The translations under genes and the position numbers were made by a program. The notes beneath the pieces were generated by a model that saw only the letters and a program-made list of their open reading frames with translations, did not search any database and was not told the DNA's origin. This document shows positions 1-7,722 of a DNA stretch of 33,293 nucleotides, piece by piece. The DNA is taken from positions 1 to 33,293 of the forward strand of contig JAFZOI010000023.1 of assembly GCA_017550645.1 (NCBI GenBank), given 5' to 3'. Positions within the stretch are counted from its first letter, which is position 1. Each line of letters begins with the position of its first letter. The DNA comes from Oscillospiraceae bacterium. GTDB taxonomy: Bacteria > Bacillota > Clostridia > Oscillospirales > Oscillospiraceae.

Positions 1-46
1 GGATCTGTTCCTTAACGCATTGGCCGATGGGCGACAGCTCGACCGC

Positions 47-66
47 GGGAGGGGCGAGCCCCTCCC
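47..66. repeat. Short GC-rich palindrome in the left flank
   Basis: A 9-bp perfect stem with a GA loop (GGGAGGGGC / GCCCCTCCC) lies in the gene-free first 225 bases. Its look, a run of G and C blocks followed by CTACGG, resembles short intergenic palindromes that recur in GC-rich Clostridia. That resemblance is from memory; only one copy is seen here. Nothing else in bases 1-225 looks like a gene. Confidence 0.3.
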
Positions 67-225
67 CTACGGCGATACGGGACAAGACGCATCTTCGATC
101 CTTCGTGCAGATCGTAACGAAATAGGCGCCGGGGGCGGAATGATCATGCTCCGGCAACCGTATTGCTTTTCGTCTGGGCAAGTCCATGGCAAAGGACCCT
201 CTTTTCGGGCCGGCGCCCTTGCCTT

Positions 226-1194
226 TTATCTGTGATAATCGAACCAGTCGCCCTTTATCATGCTCCACGCCGCGTCGCACTTTTTCATGAGCTCGGCGTC
301 GAGCTCGCCCTTTTCGACGAGCGCAGCGTTCTGCTCGAGCTGCTCGAGCCTGCTGACGCCGATGATGGGCGCGCTGACCTCCGGCACGGAGACGACCCAG
401 CGCACCGCGAGCTCGAGAAGGCTCATGCCCGCCTCGGCGGCGATCTTTCCGAGCTCGTCCATGGCGTCGAAATTGCGCTCCTTCCAGTAGCGCAGGCGGT
501 AGCCCTTGTCGTCGGCCATGCGGGAGCCCGCCGCGGCGGCGTCCCTCGTATGCTTGCCCGTCAGCAGCCCGCCCGCGAGCGGGTTGAACGGCGCGAGGCC
601 TATCCCGTATCCGCGTATCATCGGGAGCAGCTCCTCGTCCGCGCCGCGCGTCAGCAGGTTATAGACGCTCTGGGTGATGACGGGCGCGACGCAGCCCATC
701 TCGCGGGCCTTGTCGATGAAGCGCGCTATCTCCCACGCGGCGAAGTTGCTGACGCCCCAATAGCGTATCTTGCCCTGCCGCACGAGGATGTCCATCGTCT
801 CTATCATCTCCTCGGGCGGGGTGGTGTGGTCGGGGATATGGTAATAGTATATGTCGATGTGGTCCGTGCGCAGGCGGCGCAGGCTGTCCTCGACGCCCTC
901 CACGACGTGCGCCCTGCCGAGGCCCATGCCGCCGGGGCCGAACCACGCGGGCCCGCCGACCTTAGTTGCGATGACGGCATCGCGCCTCGCGCCCTCGAGC
1001 GCCTCGCCGACGAGCTCCTCGCTCGCGCCGCGGTTATAGATGTCCGCCGTGTCGAAGAAGTTCACGCCATTGTCGAGGGCGGCGCGGATTATCCTGACGG
1101 ATTCCTCTCTGCTCGTCTGCGCGCCGAACATCATCGTCCCCAGACACATGCGCGAGACCTTGAGCCCCGTCCCTCTTATCGCTCTGTACTCCAT
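226..1194 (-). CDS. Aldo/keto reductase
   Basis: This 322-residue protein is an NAD(P)H-dependent aldo/keto reductase of the bacterial Kvbeta-like/YghZ group, a cytosolic TIM-barrel enzyme that reduces aldehydes or ketones. The catalytic tetrad is visible: Asp48 and Tyr53 in FFDTADIYN, Lys78 in ATKVGG and His119 in YYYHIPD. The C-terminal part carries the cofactor-loop pattern around APIIGVSRLEQLEQN. An open frame continues 43 codons upstream, but the start at 1194 is chosen because AAAGGA sits just before that ATG and the family begins at this point (MEYRAIRGTGLKVSRMCLGT). The TraX-like gene ends 23 bases upstream, so the two may be co-transcribed. The substrate cannot be told from the sequence. 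Confidence 0.93.
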   Translation of the reverse strand: MEYRAIRGTGLKVSRMCLGTMMFGAQTSREESVRIIRAALDNGVNFFDTADIYNRGASEELVGEALEGARRDAVIATKVGGPAWFGPGGMGLGRAHVVEGVEDSLRRLRTDHIDIYYYHIPDHTTPPEEMIETMDILVRQGKIRYWGVSNFAAWEIARFIDKAREMGCVAPVITQSVYNLLTRGADEELLPMIRGYGIGLAPFNPLAGGLLTGKHTRDAAAAGSRMADDKGYRLRYWKERNFDAMDELGKIAAEAGMSLLELAVRWVVSVPEVSAPIIGVSRLEQLEQNAALVEKGELDAELMKKCDAAWSMIKGDWFDYHR

Positions 1195-1217
1195 GCTCAG
1201 TCCGTCCTTTCTGTCTG

Positions 1218-1961
1218 TCAAAATATTATCGGCGCGTCGCCGTTGACTGCGAGACGCACGAGCCCGATGACGACGAGATGCGCCGGGTAGTAGATATAGA
1301 AAAACCACTTCATGCCCTTCCATCTGCCGCGCTCGCCGTTATAGCGCGCGAGGATGGGGATGGTCAGGAACGTGAACATCTGCAAAGCGCCGTAGAGCTT
1401 GTCGAGGAAGATGAAATAGACGAGCGCGTAGACGAATGTCCATACGACGATATCCAGCGCCTGCCGCTTGAAGCTGCCCCTGTGCGCGTAGAGGAAGAAC
1501 GGGCACATGACCGCGATGCTCGACCAGTCCGACGGGAAGGAGACGACGCACGCCGCGGCGACGCAGAGGATCTTCGCCCACTGCGGGACGCGCTCGCTCC
1601 GGCAGACGACGATGAGGACCGCCGCCCACGTGAGCGACCACATGACGCTCGTCTGATTGAACGGCCCCGTCGACAGCGGCATGAATGGGATGCCGAAGGC
1701 GAAATCGTAGGCGAAGTGGGAGACGACCGCGAAGATGAAAAGGCGCGCTATGTAGCGGAGCGGATCGCGCGTATAGCGGCAGCCCTCCGCGATGAAGAAC
1801 CACATTATCGGCGCGGTCAGCCGCCCGACGATATGCAGCGCGCAGACGTACCAGACCGCCTGCAGCCCCGGGAAAAACGCCCACGTCAGGTGGTCCACCG
1901 TCATGGCGGCGATCGCGATGATCTTTATTTGGTTTCCGTTGAGAAATTTGCGTTTTTGCAT
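1218..1961 (-). CDS. TraX-like multi-pass membrane protein
   Basis: The 247-residue product matches the TraX family (named after the F-plasmid pilin N-acetylase). Family signs are the N-terminal LNGNQIKIIAIAAMTVDH segment, the GRLTAPIMWFFIAEGCRYTRD stretch and about seven or eight hydrophobic helices. Chromosomal TraX-like proteins are common in Clostridia that carry no conjugation genes, and are probably membrane acyltransferases; that is inference from the family. No other transfer gene is present. The ATG directly abuts the TAG stop of the AT-rich gene upstream (1962-2777). The bases before it form no good ribosome binding site, so translation may depend on coupling to that gene. Confidence 0.85.
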   Translation of the reverse strand: MQKRKFLNGNQIKIIAIAAMTVDHLTWAFFPGLQAVWYVCALHIVGRLTAPIMWFFIAEGCRYTRDPLRYIARLFIFAVVSHFAYDFAFGIPFMPLSTGPFNQTSVMWSLTWAAVLIVVCRSERVPQWAKILCVAAACVVSFPSDWSSIAVMCPFFLYAHRGSFKRQALDIVVWTFVYALVYFIFLDKLYGALQMFTFLTIPILARYNGERGRWKGMKWFFYIYYPAHLVVIGLVRLAVNGDAPIIF

Positions 1962-2777
1962 CTATTCTTGCTTTTGTTTAAGTGTTATAAGCAGCCTCAT
2001 AATATTGCCGGTTTGATACATCAAATATTCAACCACTTTATCACTCGTTGCGTCTCTGTGTTTGGCATAGTTATTTATGTAGTTTGTATATGCTTGTAGA
2101 AGGGTTTCAAAATTACCGCTTATTTCGCTTGGTACGCTCATGTTTTTTAGGTATGTGCCATAGTCCGATTTGTAGTTTTCCAGCGACTTAGTACCCCCGA
2201 AGAAGTCTTGAAAAAAAGCTTCAATTGCTTTGCGAAATCCGTCGGCAACATCACTTGCATTTTGTTCATTCACTTCAGCATAGTTGCGCAACGCTTTTGT
2301 CCATAGTTTTTCCGCATTAGGATAATCTCTTAACCATTCAAGCGGCTGAGAAACCAGCGAATCATCAAACTCTTTTACACCCTTAGGAAAAACGAACCAT
2401 CCATCTTTGTCTTCAAGCAATTCATAAGCAATATCCAAGTCCTCCAGAAAATCTTCTAAAGTATCTATTAGCTCTTTGCGATTCTCTTTTTCGGCACTAA
2501 CCTTGGTGTTTACAAATGCGATGTAATAAGAAACAGCCACCGGAATAGACATCTCATTATTGTGGAATAATTCTGCAAGCATCTTTGTGCTGTCAAGAAA
2601 GGGTTCTTTATACCTTATGCCAACCATCAAGCAGAACTGATAATAGTCATTAGTTGTGTAGTATTCGTTTATCGTATCATTTTCAATCAGATTTGCTATT
2701 TTATTTCTTAACAGCTTTGCCTTTCGGTTGTCAGAAAAGCCGATTCCAAGCTTATTCCTATAATCAATCCATTTCAT
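1962..2777 (-). CDS. AT-rich orphan protein, possible Abi/HEPN-like C-terminus
   Basis: I do not recognise this 271-residue protein with certainty. It is soluble, charged and mainly helical. The last ~90 residues (from about DVADGFRKAIEAFFQDFFGG to NYAKHRDATSDKVVEYLMY) resemble the helical C-terminal domain of abortive-infection and HEPN-type proteins, but a clear RxxxxH catalytic motif is not seen. The gene is far richer in A+T than its neighbours, which suggests recent acquisition. It abuts the TraX-like gene with no intervening base. A perfect TATAAT lies 5 bases upstream of the ATG with no Shine-Dalgarno sequence, so the message may be leaderless. A role in phage defence is a guess from composition and fold resemblance only. 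Confidence 0.75.
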   Translation of the reverse strand: MKWIDYRNKLGIGFSDNRKAKLLRNKIANLIENDTINEYYTTNDYYQFCLMVGIRYKEPFLDSTKMLAELFHNNEMSIPVAVSYYIAFVNTKVSAEKENRKELIDTLEDFLEDLDIAYELLEDKDGWFVFPKGVKEFDDSLVSQPLEWLRDYPNAEKLWTKALRNYAEVNEQNASDVADGFRKAIEAFFQDFFGGTKSLENYKSDYGTYLKNMSVPSEISGNFETLLQAYTNYINNYAKHRDATSDKVVEYLMYQTGNIMRLLITLKQKQE

Positions 2778-2782
2778 ACGTT

Positions 2783-2788
2783 ATTATA
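2783..2788 (-). promoter_or_regulatory. -10 box of a possible leaderless promoter
   Basis: TATAAT reads on the minus strand 5 bases before the ATG at 2777. A start site 6-8 bases downstream of a -10 box would fall at the initiation codon. No convincing -35 box is seen 16-18 bases upstream. Confidence 0.4.
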
Positions 2789-2935
2789 CCCCAATAATCC
2801 CCAAGTCTTTATTTATAAAATGATATCATGTTTTTTGGCATAATACAATTCTCAACGTTTTCAGACTTTATCCAACCGAACACCGCCCCTCACAGATGGG
2901 TATCTGCGGGGGGCGGTCATATTTTGCTTGCGGGG

Positions 2936-3319
2936 TCATTCTCCCCGGTGTCTTTCCAGATACGCCTGCTTTCTGCGCTCGTCCTCCGCCTCGAGCGAGG
3001 AGGAGTTGTGGATATATCCGAGGGATTCGATGTGATGGCGGAACTCATGGCGCAGCACCCCGCGCAGGAGCTCGCGCGCCTGCTCCGCGTCCGCGTGCGG
3101 GTACGTGCGGTCGAACGAGCCCTTGAACATGTTGATCTGCCGCACGCCGTAGGATACCTGATACTGCCCGAGCGTATAGAGCTCGCCTTCGCGCGCGTAG
3201 TCGGGCGTCACCGTCGCCTCGGAGACGGTCACGCCGCCGGAGAGCTCCCGGAAAAACTCCTCCGGCAGCTCGTCGAGCAGCTCCTCGACTATCTGCTTGT
3301 ATTCTTCCAGAGTGATCAT
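2936..3319 (-). CDS. Small zincin-like metallopeptidase
   Basis: This 127-residue protein fits the Zincin_1 family (PF06262, small bacterial metallopeptidase-like proteins). It carries HEFRHH at residues 91-96, an HExxH zinc motif preceded by an amphipathic helix, and the family-style segment in which a predicted strand (YGVRQINMFKGSFDRTYP) comes before the helix. Glu92 would be the catalytic base and His91 and His95 the zinc ligands; the third ligand is not obvious. There is no signal peptide, so it should act in the cytosol. Its ATG overlaps the TGA of msrA by four bases (ATGA), so the two are translationally coupled. A link to repair or turnover of oxidised proteins is plausible from that coupling but unproven. 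Confidence 0.8.
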   Translation of the reverse strand: MITLEEYKQIVEELLDELPEEFFRELSGGVTVSEATVTPDYAREGELYTLGQYQVSYGVRQINMFKGSFDRTYPHADAEQARELLRGVLRHEFRHHIESLGYIHNSSSLEAEDERRKQAYLERHRGE

Positions 3320-3819
3320 TTCGTCTCCGCCGCGCCTTCCATATGAAAGAACTTTTTCGGGATATGGCAGTAGCCGCCGGGGTTCTTGTCCAGATATTTC
3401 TGGTGGTATTCCTCCGCGGGGAAGAAGTTTCTGAGCGGCTCGAGCAGGACGGCGAGCTCCCTGCCCGCCTTCTCCGTTTCCCGCTCGAAGACGGCGCGTA
3501 TCTCCGGAAGCTGCGCCTCGTCTGTATAGAATACGCCCGTACGGTACTGCACGCCGCGGTCCTCTCCCTGACGGTCAACGGACAGCGGATCTATGACCGT
3601 GAAATAGCTCTCCAGCAGCTTCGTGAGGGAGAGGCGGGCCTCGTCGTAGTCTATCCTTACAGTCTCGGCATGGCCGCTGTCGCGGCAGACCTCCTCGTAG
3701 CTCGGGGCCTTGTCCGGCCCGTTGGCGTAGCCGACCTGCGTGCCGATAACGCCGCCGAATTGGTCGAAGAACTTCTGCATGCCCCAGAAGCACCCTCCCG
3801 CGAGATAGATCGTCTTCAT
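3316..3819 (-). CDS. msrA: Peptide-methionine (S)-S-oxide reductase
   Basis: MsrA reduces the S-epimer of methionine sulfoxide in proteins and free methionine, using thioredoxin. The 167-residue protein has the diagnostic GCFWG motif with catalytic Cys10, then GYANG, YEEVCRDSGHAETVRIDYD and FFPAEEYHQKYLDKNPGGYC. The cysteine in GGYC is a candidate resolving residue. Length is normal for stand-alone MsrA; there is no fused MsrB. The frame extends 17 codons further upstream, but the start at 3819 is preferred because GGAGGGCGGA precedes it and the protein then begins MKTIYLAGGCFWG. It heads a two-gene operon with the zincin at 2936-3319. Confidence 0.96.
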   Translation of the reverse strand: MKTIYLAGGCFWGMQKFFDQFGGVIGTQVGYANGPDKAPSYEEVCRDSGHAETVRIDYDEARLSLTKLLESYFTVIDPLSVDRQGEDRGVQYRTGVFYTDEAQLPEIRAVFERETEKAGRELAVLLEPLRNFFPAEEYHQKYLDKNPGGYCHIPKKFFHMEGAAETK

Positions 3820-3860
3820 TTCCGCCCTCCGTTCGCAAGCTCGGTATCGTTTACTTGAAT

Positions 3861-3889
3861 ATTCTACCACACCGGCCGCGCCTATGGAA
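3861..3889 (-). promoter_or_regulatory. Probable msrA promoter
   Basis: On the minus strand TTCCAT (3884-3889) and TAGAAT (3861-3866) are separated by 17 bases and lie about 40 bases before the msrA start. The -10 box is close to consensus and the -35 box is moderate. Confidence 0.5.
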
Positions 3890-3921
3890 TCCCGTTTTAT
3901 TTTCGGGCGGGGAAGTTTTTC

Positions 3922-3938
3922 CCGGCGCGTTGCGCCGG
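3922..3938. promoter_or_regulatory. Palindrome over the esterase -35 box
   Basis: CCGGCGC-GTT-GCGCCGG is a perfect 7-bp inverted repeat that contains the candidate -35 hexamer of the esterase operon. It could be an operator for a dimeric regulator. Because it lies upstream of the start site, it is not expected to form an RNA hairpin in this transcript. Confidence 0.4.
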
Positions 3939-3958
3939 AGCGCGATTTGGATTATAAT
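3930..3958 (+). promoter_or_regulatory. Promoter of the esterase/split-barrel operon
   Basis: TTGCGC (3930-3935), a 17-base spacer and a perfect TATAAT (3953-3958) precede the gene at 4022. The 5' leader of about 55 bases contains a small hairpin (CCCGCC-GCGA-GGCGGG, 3974-3989) before the ribosome binding site. Confidence 0.65.
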
Positions 3959-4021
3959 TTTATCAGACGAAGACCCGCCGCGAGGCGGGAACAACCAAAT
4001 CCGAAAGAGAGGCGCGAAATC

Positions 4022-5623
4022 ATGACAGACGTGCTTGCTTACACAAATTACGGGAAGATCCGCGGCGTATACTTCGACGGGGTCTACCGCTTCCTCGGCG
4101 TGCGCTACGCCAAGCCCCCCGTCGGCCCCCTGCGCTTCATGCCCCCCGAAAAGCCCGACGTCAGCGACGTGGTCGTGGACGCGAAGGAGTACGCGCTCAA
4201 GTGCTGGCAGACCGACACGCCCCGCATCGAGGTGCCGGAGGTAGCCAACTCCAAGTGGAACGTCTCCAACCAGAAGATAGTCACGGGCAATATGGAGATG
4301 GGCAAGGGCCCCATGAGCGAGGACTGCCTCGCGCTGAATATCTGGACGCCCGACCTCACCGAGGGCATGGATCTGCCAGTCATGGTCTGGTGCCACGGCG
4401 GCGGCAACCTCGCGGGCTCGGCCGAGTGCCCGCATCAGGACGGATTCAACATGGCCAAGAAAAACAACGTCGTCATGGTCTCCTTCAGCCACAGGCTGAG
4501 CCTCTTCGGCTATATGGACCTGAGCGGCTTCGGCGGGAAGTACGCCGACAGCGCCAATCTCGGCAACCGCGACATGATCGCCGTGCTCGAATGGGTGCGC
4601 GACAATATCCGCTACTTCGGCGGCGACCCCGGCAACGTCACCATCTTCGGGGAATCCGGCGGCGGCGGCAAGGTCTGCCAGCTGCTCGGCATGCCGGCGG
4701 CGAAGGGCCTTTTCCACAAGGCCATCGTCCAGAGCGGCGGCTTTCAGGCCGTCGACCCCGCCGTGGGCCGGAAGGACACGGACGCCTTCCTCGCGCATCT
4801 CGGCATAACGGAGAAAAACCTCGATCTGCTCGAGACCATCCCGCCCGAGGACTTCATCAAGGCCATGCGCGAGGTGAACGCCGGGCGCGAAAACGGCAAC
4901 TACCTCAATTTCCCCGTCACGTTCGACGGCGAGGTCATCAAATACGACCCCTTCGACGGCGGCGTCGGCAGCGAATACTGCAGGGATATCCCGCTCATCA
5001 TCTGCTATACGCGCGAGGACATGGCGCTGCTCGCGCTCTTCAATCCCGAGATATTCGACCTCACGTGGGAGAAGCTCCCCGCCGCGCTCAAGGGCTTCGG
5101 CTACGACGAAGGCGAGTCGGCGGAGATAATCTCCGTCTATAAGGAGCTGCTGCCCGACCCGACCGCGCCGGACGTCGTCATCGCGCTGATGAACGACGCG
5201 CGGCAGCTCAAGTTCGTCGAGGACGTCTCGCGCACGAAGGACGGCAGGGGAGGCGCGCCGTTTTATAACTGCGTCTTCGCCTTCGAGAGCCCCGACCCCG
5301 TGCAGAAGGCGTTTCACGGGACGGACGTGCCGTTTTTCTTCGATAACGCCTATCTCGCCCCCGGCATGTATACGGCGAAAACGAAGGCCGCGGCCTTCAA
5401 GGTCTCGGACACCTGCGGCTCGGCTTGGGCGAATTTCGCCCGCACGGGCGACCCCACGGGCCGCAATATGCCGAGGTGGCTCCCCTACGATCAGAAGGAC
5501 CGCTATACGATGATGATCCAGGAGGACAGCAAGCTCGTCTCCAATTACCGCGAGAAGGGCCGCGAGCTCGTCTACCGCCTGCAGGCGCGGCGGCTCCCCG
5601 GCCTCGGCAGGAGCACGAAGTAA
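4022..5623 (+). CDS. Type B carboxylesterase
   Basis: The 533-residue protein is a carboxylesterase/lipase family B enzyme (alpha/beta hydrolase) that hydrolyses ester bonds of small substrates. Visible landmarks are EDCLALNIWTP (100-110), the oxyanion-hole HGGG (125-128), the nucleophile elbow FGESGGGG with Ser212, Glu332 in YTREDM as a likely acid residue, and His432 in FHGTDVPFFF. There is no signal peptide, so it is probably cytosolic. The open frame reaches back to 3884, but the ATG at 4022 has GAGAGG upstream and gives the usual family N-terminus (YGKIRGVYFDGVYRFLGVRYA). The flavin-type gene follows after 15 bases. Pairing with a flavoprotein suggests breakdown of an aromatic or plant-derived ester, which is inference. 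Confidence 0.93.
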   Translation: MTDVLAYTNYGKIRGVYFDGVYRFLGVRYAKPPVGPLRFMPPEKPDVSDVVVDAKEYALKCWQTDTPRIEVPEVANSKWNVSNQKIVTGNMEMGKGPMSEDCLALNIWTPDLTEGMDLPVMVWCHGGGNLAGSAECPHQDGFNMAKKNNVVMVSFSHRLSLFGYMDLSGFGGKYADSANLGNRDMIAVLEWVRDNIRYFGGDPGNVTIFGESGGGGKVCQLLGMPAAKGLFHKAIVQSGGFQAVDPAVGRKDTDAFLAHLGITEKNLDLLETIPPEDFIKAMREVNAGRENGNYLNFPVTFDGEVIKYDPFDGGVGSEYCRDIPLIICYTREDMALLALFNPEIFDLTWEKLPAALKGFGYDEGESAEIISVYKELLPDPTAPDVVIALMNDARQLKFVEDVSRTKDGRGGAPFYNCVFAFESPDPVQKAFHGTDVPFFFDNAYLAPGMYTAKTKAAAFKVSDTCGSAWANFARTGDPTGRNMPRWLPYDQKDRYTMMIQEDSKLVSNYREKGRELVYRLQARRLPGLGRSTK

Positions 5624-5638
5624 AAACAGGAGGCTATT

Positions 5639-6562
5639 ATGAGCAGCTTTGAAAACCTTCGCGTCGTCGATAATTTCTATCAGACGTCGCTCTTCTTCCC
5701 CATGCCGACCGTGGTGATCAGCACCCTCTGCGAGGACGGCTCCACGACGCTCGGCCCCTACTCCCTCTGCCAGCCCTACTACGTCGCGGGTAAGGACTAT
5801 TACGCCATGCTTTTGTGCTGCCGCAACTCCTCCAACACCGCGCAGAACATCCTGCGCGACGGCCGATGCGCCATCAACTTCGTCGACGACCGCCCCGCGA
5901 CCTTCAAGGAGTGCGTCAAGCTCTCGTGGCCCGGCGACAAGCCGGAGGACAAGATGCCCAAGTGCGCCTTCCGGCTCGAAAAGAGCCGGATCGAGGAGGA
6001 GACGGGCGAGGCGCGCCCGCAGGTCATGACCGACGCCATTCAGGTCATCGAATGCACGTGGATGCGCGAGCTCGACAATGCGCAGGACGACCGCCCCGGC
6101 GTCCTCGACGGGTACGAGCCGCCGTATCACGATTTCAACGGCATAACCTCGCAGTTCGGCGCGCATTTTATCCTGCGCGTGGACCGCATCCTCATGAAAA
6201 AGCAATACTCCGACGCCATCATCAACGGCGTGAAGGCCGGGGATTTCCCGCCCCTGCCGGTCGACTACGGCTACCGCGACAGCAAGAACTTCTGGTTCCA
6301 CCGCAAGCGCCGCATGCGCGCGGAGCTGCTGCCCATGCGCAAGGCGTCGCTCGATTCCGTGCGCTACGCCGCCGACCGCGCCGACGACAAGGTCAAGTTC
6401 ACCGACGACGCCCTCGAGACGATACTGAACGTCCCGCGCGTCTTCCTCCCGACGGTGCTCCGCGGCTGCGTCGCGTGGGCGAAGGAAAACGGCGTCGAGC
6501 TCGTCACCGCCGAGCACATGAAGATCATCAACGACAAGCGCTCGAAGGAAAAGGGCAAATAG
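5639..6562 (+). CDS. Flavin-reductase-like split barrel with PCP_red-like tail
   Basis: The first ~190 residues of this 307-residue protein look like an FMN-binding split barrel of the flavin reductase-like group: MPTVVISTLCEDGSTTLGPYSLCQP, then a cysteine-rich core and GITSQFGAHFILRVDRILMKK. Residues ~254-300 (FTDDALETILNVPRVFLPTV onward, with GVELVTAEHM) resemble the PCP_red domain (PF08369), a short helical domain known from the C-terminus of light-independent protochlorophyllide reductase subunit B and from other redox proteins. The protein probably binds FMN and acts on a small organic substrate or on flavin; the reaction is unknown. The ATG follows AGGAGG and lies 15 bases after the esterase stop, so the two form an operon that ends at the hairpin at 6573-6612. 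Confidence 0.8.
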   Translation: MSSFENLRVVDNFYQTSLFFPMPTVVISTLCEDGSTTLGPYSLCQPYYVAGKDYYAMLLCCRNSSNTAQNILRDGRCAINFVDDRPATFKECVKLSWPGDKPEDKMPKCAFRLEKSRIEEETGEARPQVMTDAIQVIECTWMRELDNAQDDRPGVLDGYEPPYHDFNGITSQFGAHFILRVDRILMKKQYSDAIINGVKAGDFPPLPVDYGYRDSKNFWFHRKRRMRAELLPMRKASLDSVRYAADRADDKVKFTDDALETILNVPRVFLPTVLRGCVAWAKENGVELVTAEHMKIINDKRSKEKGK

Positions 6563-6572
6563 CGCAAAGTTA

Positions 6573-6612
6573 GACCCGGAACGGGGACCTCCCGCTCCGG
6601 GTCTTGTTTTTT
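6573..6612. terminator. Bidirectional terminator
   Basis: The stem GACCCGGA / TCCGGGTC with an inner GC extension is followed by TTGTTTTTTT on the plus strand. It ends the esterase operon and lies just past the stop of the convergent DUF4037 gene. Confidence 0.85.
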
Positions 6613-6623
6613 TGCCTTGCGCC

Positions 6624-7568
6624 TCACCGCGCGCCCTTCAGCACCGCGTCGACATGCGATTCCAGATAGTGGCCGCGCGCCTTGATTAGCCCCGCCTCCG
6701 CGAGCATCTGCTCGAGCTCGGAGGCGAGCTCCTCCGAAAGCGAGACGACGCTGTCCTTGTAGTTCAGGCGGGTCGGCTTATACCCCGTCCCGTCCCACGC
6801 CTCGGGGCGTATCGGCTCCGCCGCGAGGGCCTTTATCTTCGCGGCGACGGCCCCCTCCCCGTCGAGCTCCGTCAGCGCGCGGAACGTCCATTTATAATAG
6901 GGCGGGTACTCCCTTTTGAGCAGGAAAAAGAGCTCCATCGCCGCGCTCACGCCCCGGGCGCGGCAGAGCTCCGCCGCTACGGCGTCCCCGCGCGTCATGC
7001 AGCGCGCGTAATTGACCTGCAGCGCGGAGGCGTATTCGTGCAGCTGCTCGGCGAGGCGCGTCCGCCAGACGCGGTCGGGGTAGTAGCCCAGCAGGTAGCG
7101 GCGGAAGGCCGTGAACGCGCCGAGGTCGTCGCGGAAGACCTCCCCGTTCGTCGCCGTCTTGAGGCACGAGTGGTCGAGGCGGTACCAGTCTTCCTCCGAG
7201 AGCGCGCATTTTTCGACGTCGCAGTCGACGCGCAGGATGTTGGAATAGAATTCGCGTATCGTCATGACGCCGCGGCGCTCGCGCAGGCGGTCGGTATAGT
7301 AGGCGCGCTCGACGCTGTCGACGAGCTCGTTGTAGCGTATCGAGAGCATGTAGCCGAAGCGGGCCATGTCCCCGTCCGTGACCCAGAGGCAAACGCCCGT
7401 CCCGAAATCGTGGTCGCGGGATATCTCGTCGTCGTAGCCGAAGCAGTCCGACCCCTCGCCGGCTATCCCGACCGCGATGCGGTCCTCGTACTCGGCGAAG
7501 TCGCCGCGTATCAGCTCCGCGACGTATTTTTCATAAAACCGTCTGTTTTTCTCGATAACGCTCTCCAT
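6624..7568 (-). CDS. DUF4037 protein (nucleotidyltransferase-like)
   Basis: This 314-residue protein matches DUF4037. The N-terminal GIAGEGSDCFGYDDEISRDH region followed by DFG is a GSxxxGxDDxxSxDHDxG pattern that recalls the nucleotidyltransferase-fold GS...DxD site. The family is common in Clostridia, where it is annotated as hypothetical or as a distant nucleotidyltransferase; the target is unknown. Mid-protein helices (LGAFTAFRRYLLGYYPDRVW) would form the C-terminal domain. Its promoter overlaps the GRE terminator region (7599-7627), and a GGGGAGGCG ribosome binding site precedes the ATG. It stands alone, facing the esterase operon. Confidence 0.85.
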   Translation of the reverse strand: MESVIEKNRRFYEKYVAELIRGDFAEYEDRIAVGIAGEGSDCFGYDDEISRDHDFGTGVCLWVTDGDMARFGYMLSIRYNELVDSVERAYYTDRLRERRGVMTIREFYSNILRVDCDVEKCALSEEDWYRLDHSCLKTATNGEVFRDDLGAFTAFRRYLLGYYPDRVWRTRLAEQLHEYASALQVNYARCMTRGDAVAAELCRARGVSAAMELFFLLKREYPPYYKWTFRALTELDGEGAVAAKIKALAAEPIRPEAWDGTGYKPTRLNYKDSVVSLSEELASELEQMLAEAGLIKARGHYLESHVDAVLKGAR

Positions 7569-7598
7569 GCCCGCGCCTCCCCGGTATCTGTCAGGACG

Positions 7599-7627
7599 AT
7601 TATACTATACCCCGCGCAACTAAACAA
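7599..7627 (-). promoter_or_regulatory. DUF4037 promoter
   Basis: TTGTTT (7622-7627), 17 bases, then a perfect TATAAT (7599-7604) read on the minus strand, about 30 bases before the start codon at 7568. Confidence 0.6.
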
Positions 7628-7659
7628 GAAGCGCCCGTCCGCCCGGGCGGGCGCTTCTT
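7626..7659 (-). terminator. Distal hairpin terminator of the glycyl radical enzyme gene
   Basis: AAGAAGCGCCCG / CGGGCGCTTCTT is a perfect 12-bp stem with A/T flanks on both sides, so it could work on either strand. Its CGCCCGTCCG core recurs in the hairpins at 14732 and 30421. Confidence 0.7.
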
Positions 7660-7665
7660 AAAGAG

Positions 7666-7703
7666 GGAGACCGCTTTCCCCCCGGGCGGGGAAAGCGGTC
7701 TCC
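7666..7703 (-). terminator. Proximal hairpin downstream of the glycyl radical enzyme gene
   Basis: A perfect 16-bp stem (GGAGACCGCTTTCCCC and its complement) with a CCGGGC loop lies 20 bases after the stop codon. The minus strand after it reads TCCCTCTTT, a weak U-tract. Together with the next hairpin it forms a tandem terminator. Confidence 0.7.
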
Positions 7704-7722
7704 GTTAAAAACTTCACTTATA

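Noticed and set aside
1..235. A 71-codon plus-strand frame at the left edge
   Set aside because: It has no ribosome binding site, crosses a palindrome and gives a low-complexity translation without a recognisable family.
1218..1961. TraX-like gene as evidence of a conjugative element
   Set aside because: No relaxase, type IV secretion or integrase gene occurs in the window, and TraX-like genes are common on clostridial chromosomes.
3851..6517. An 888-codon open frame on the minus strand
   Set aside because: It runs antisense through the esterase and split-barrel genes, has repetitive Val/Ala/Arg/Asp composition typical of GC-rich shadows, no domain and no ribosome binding site.
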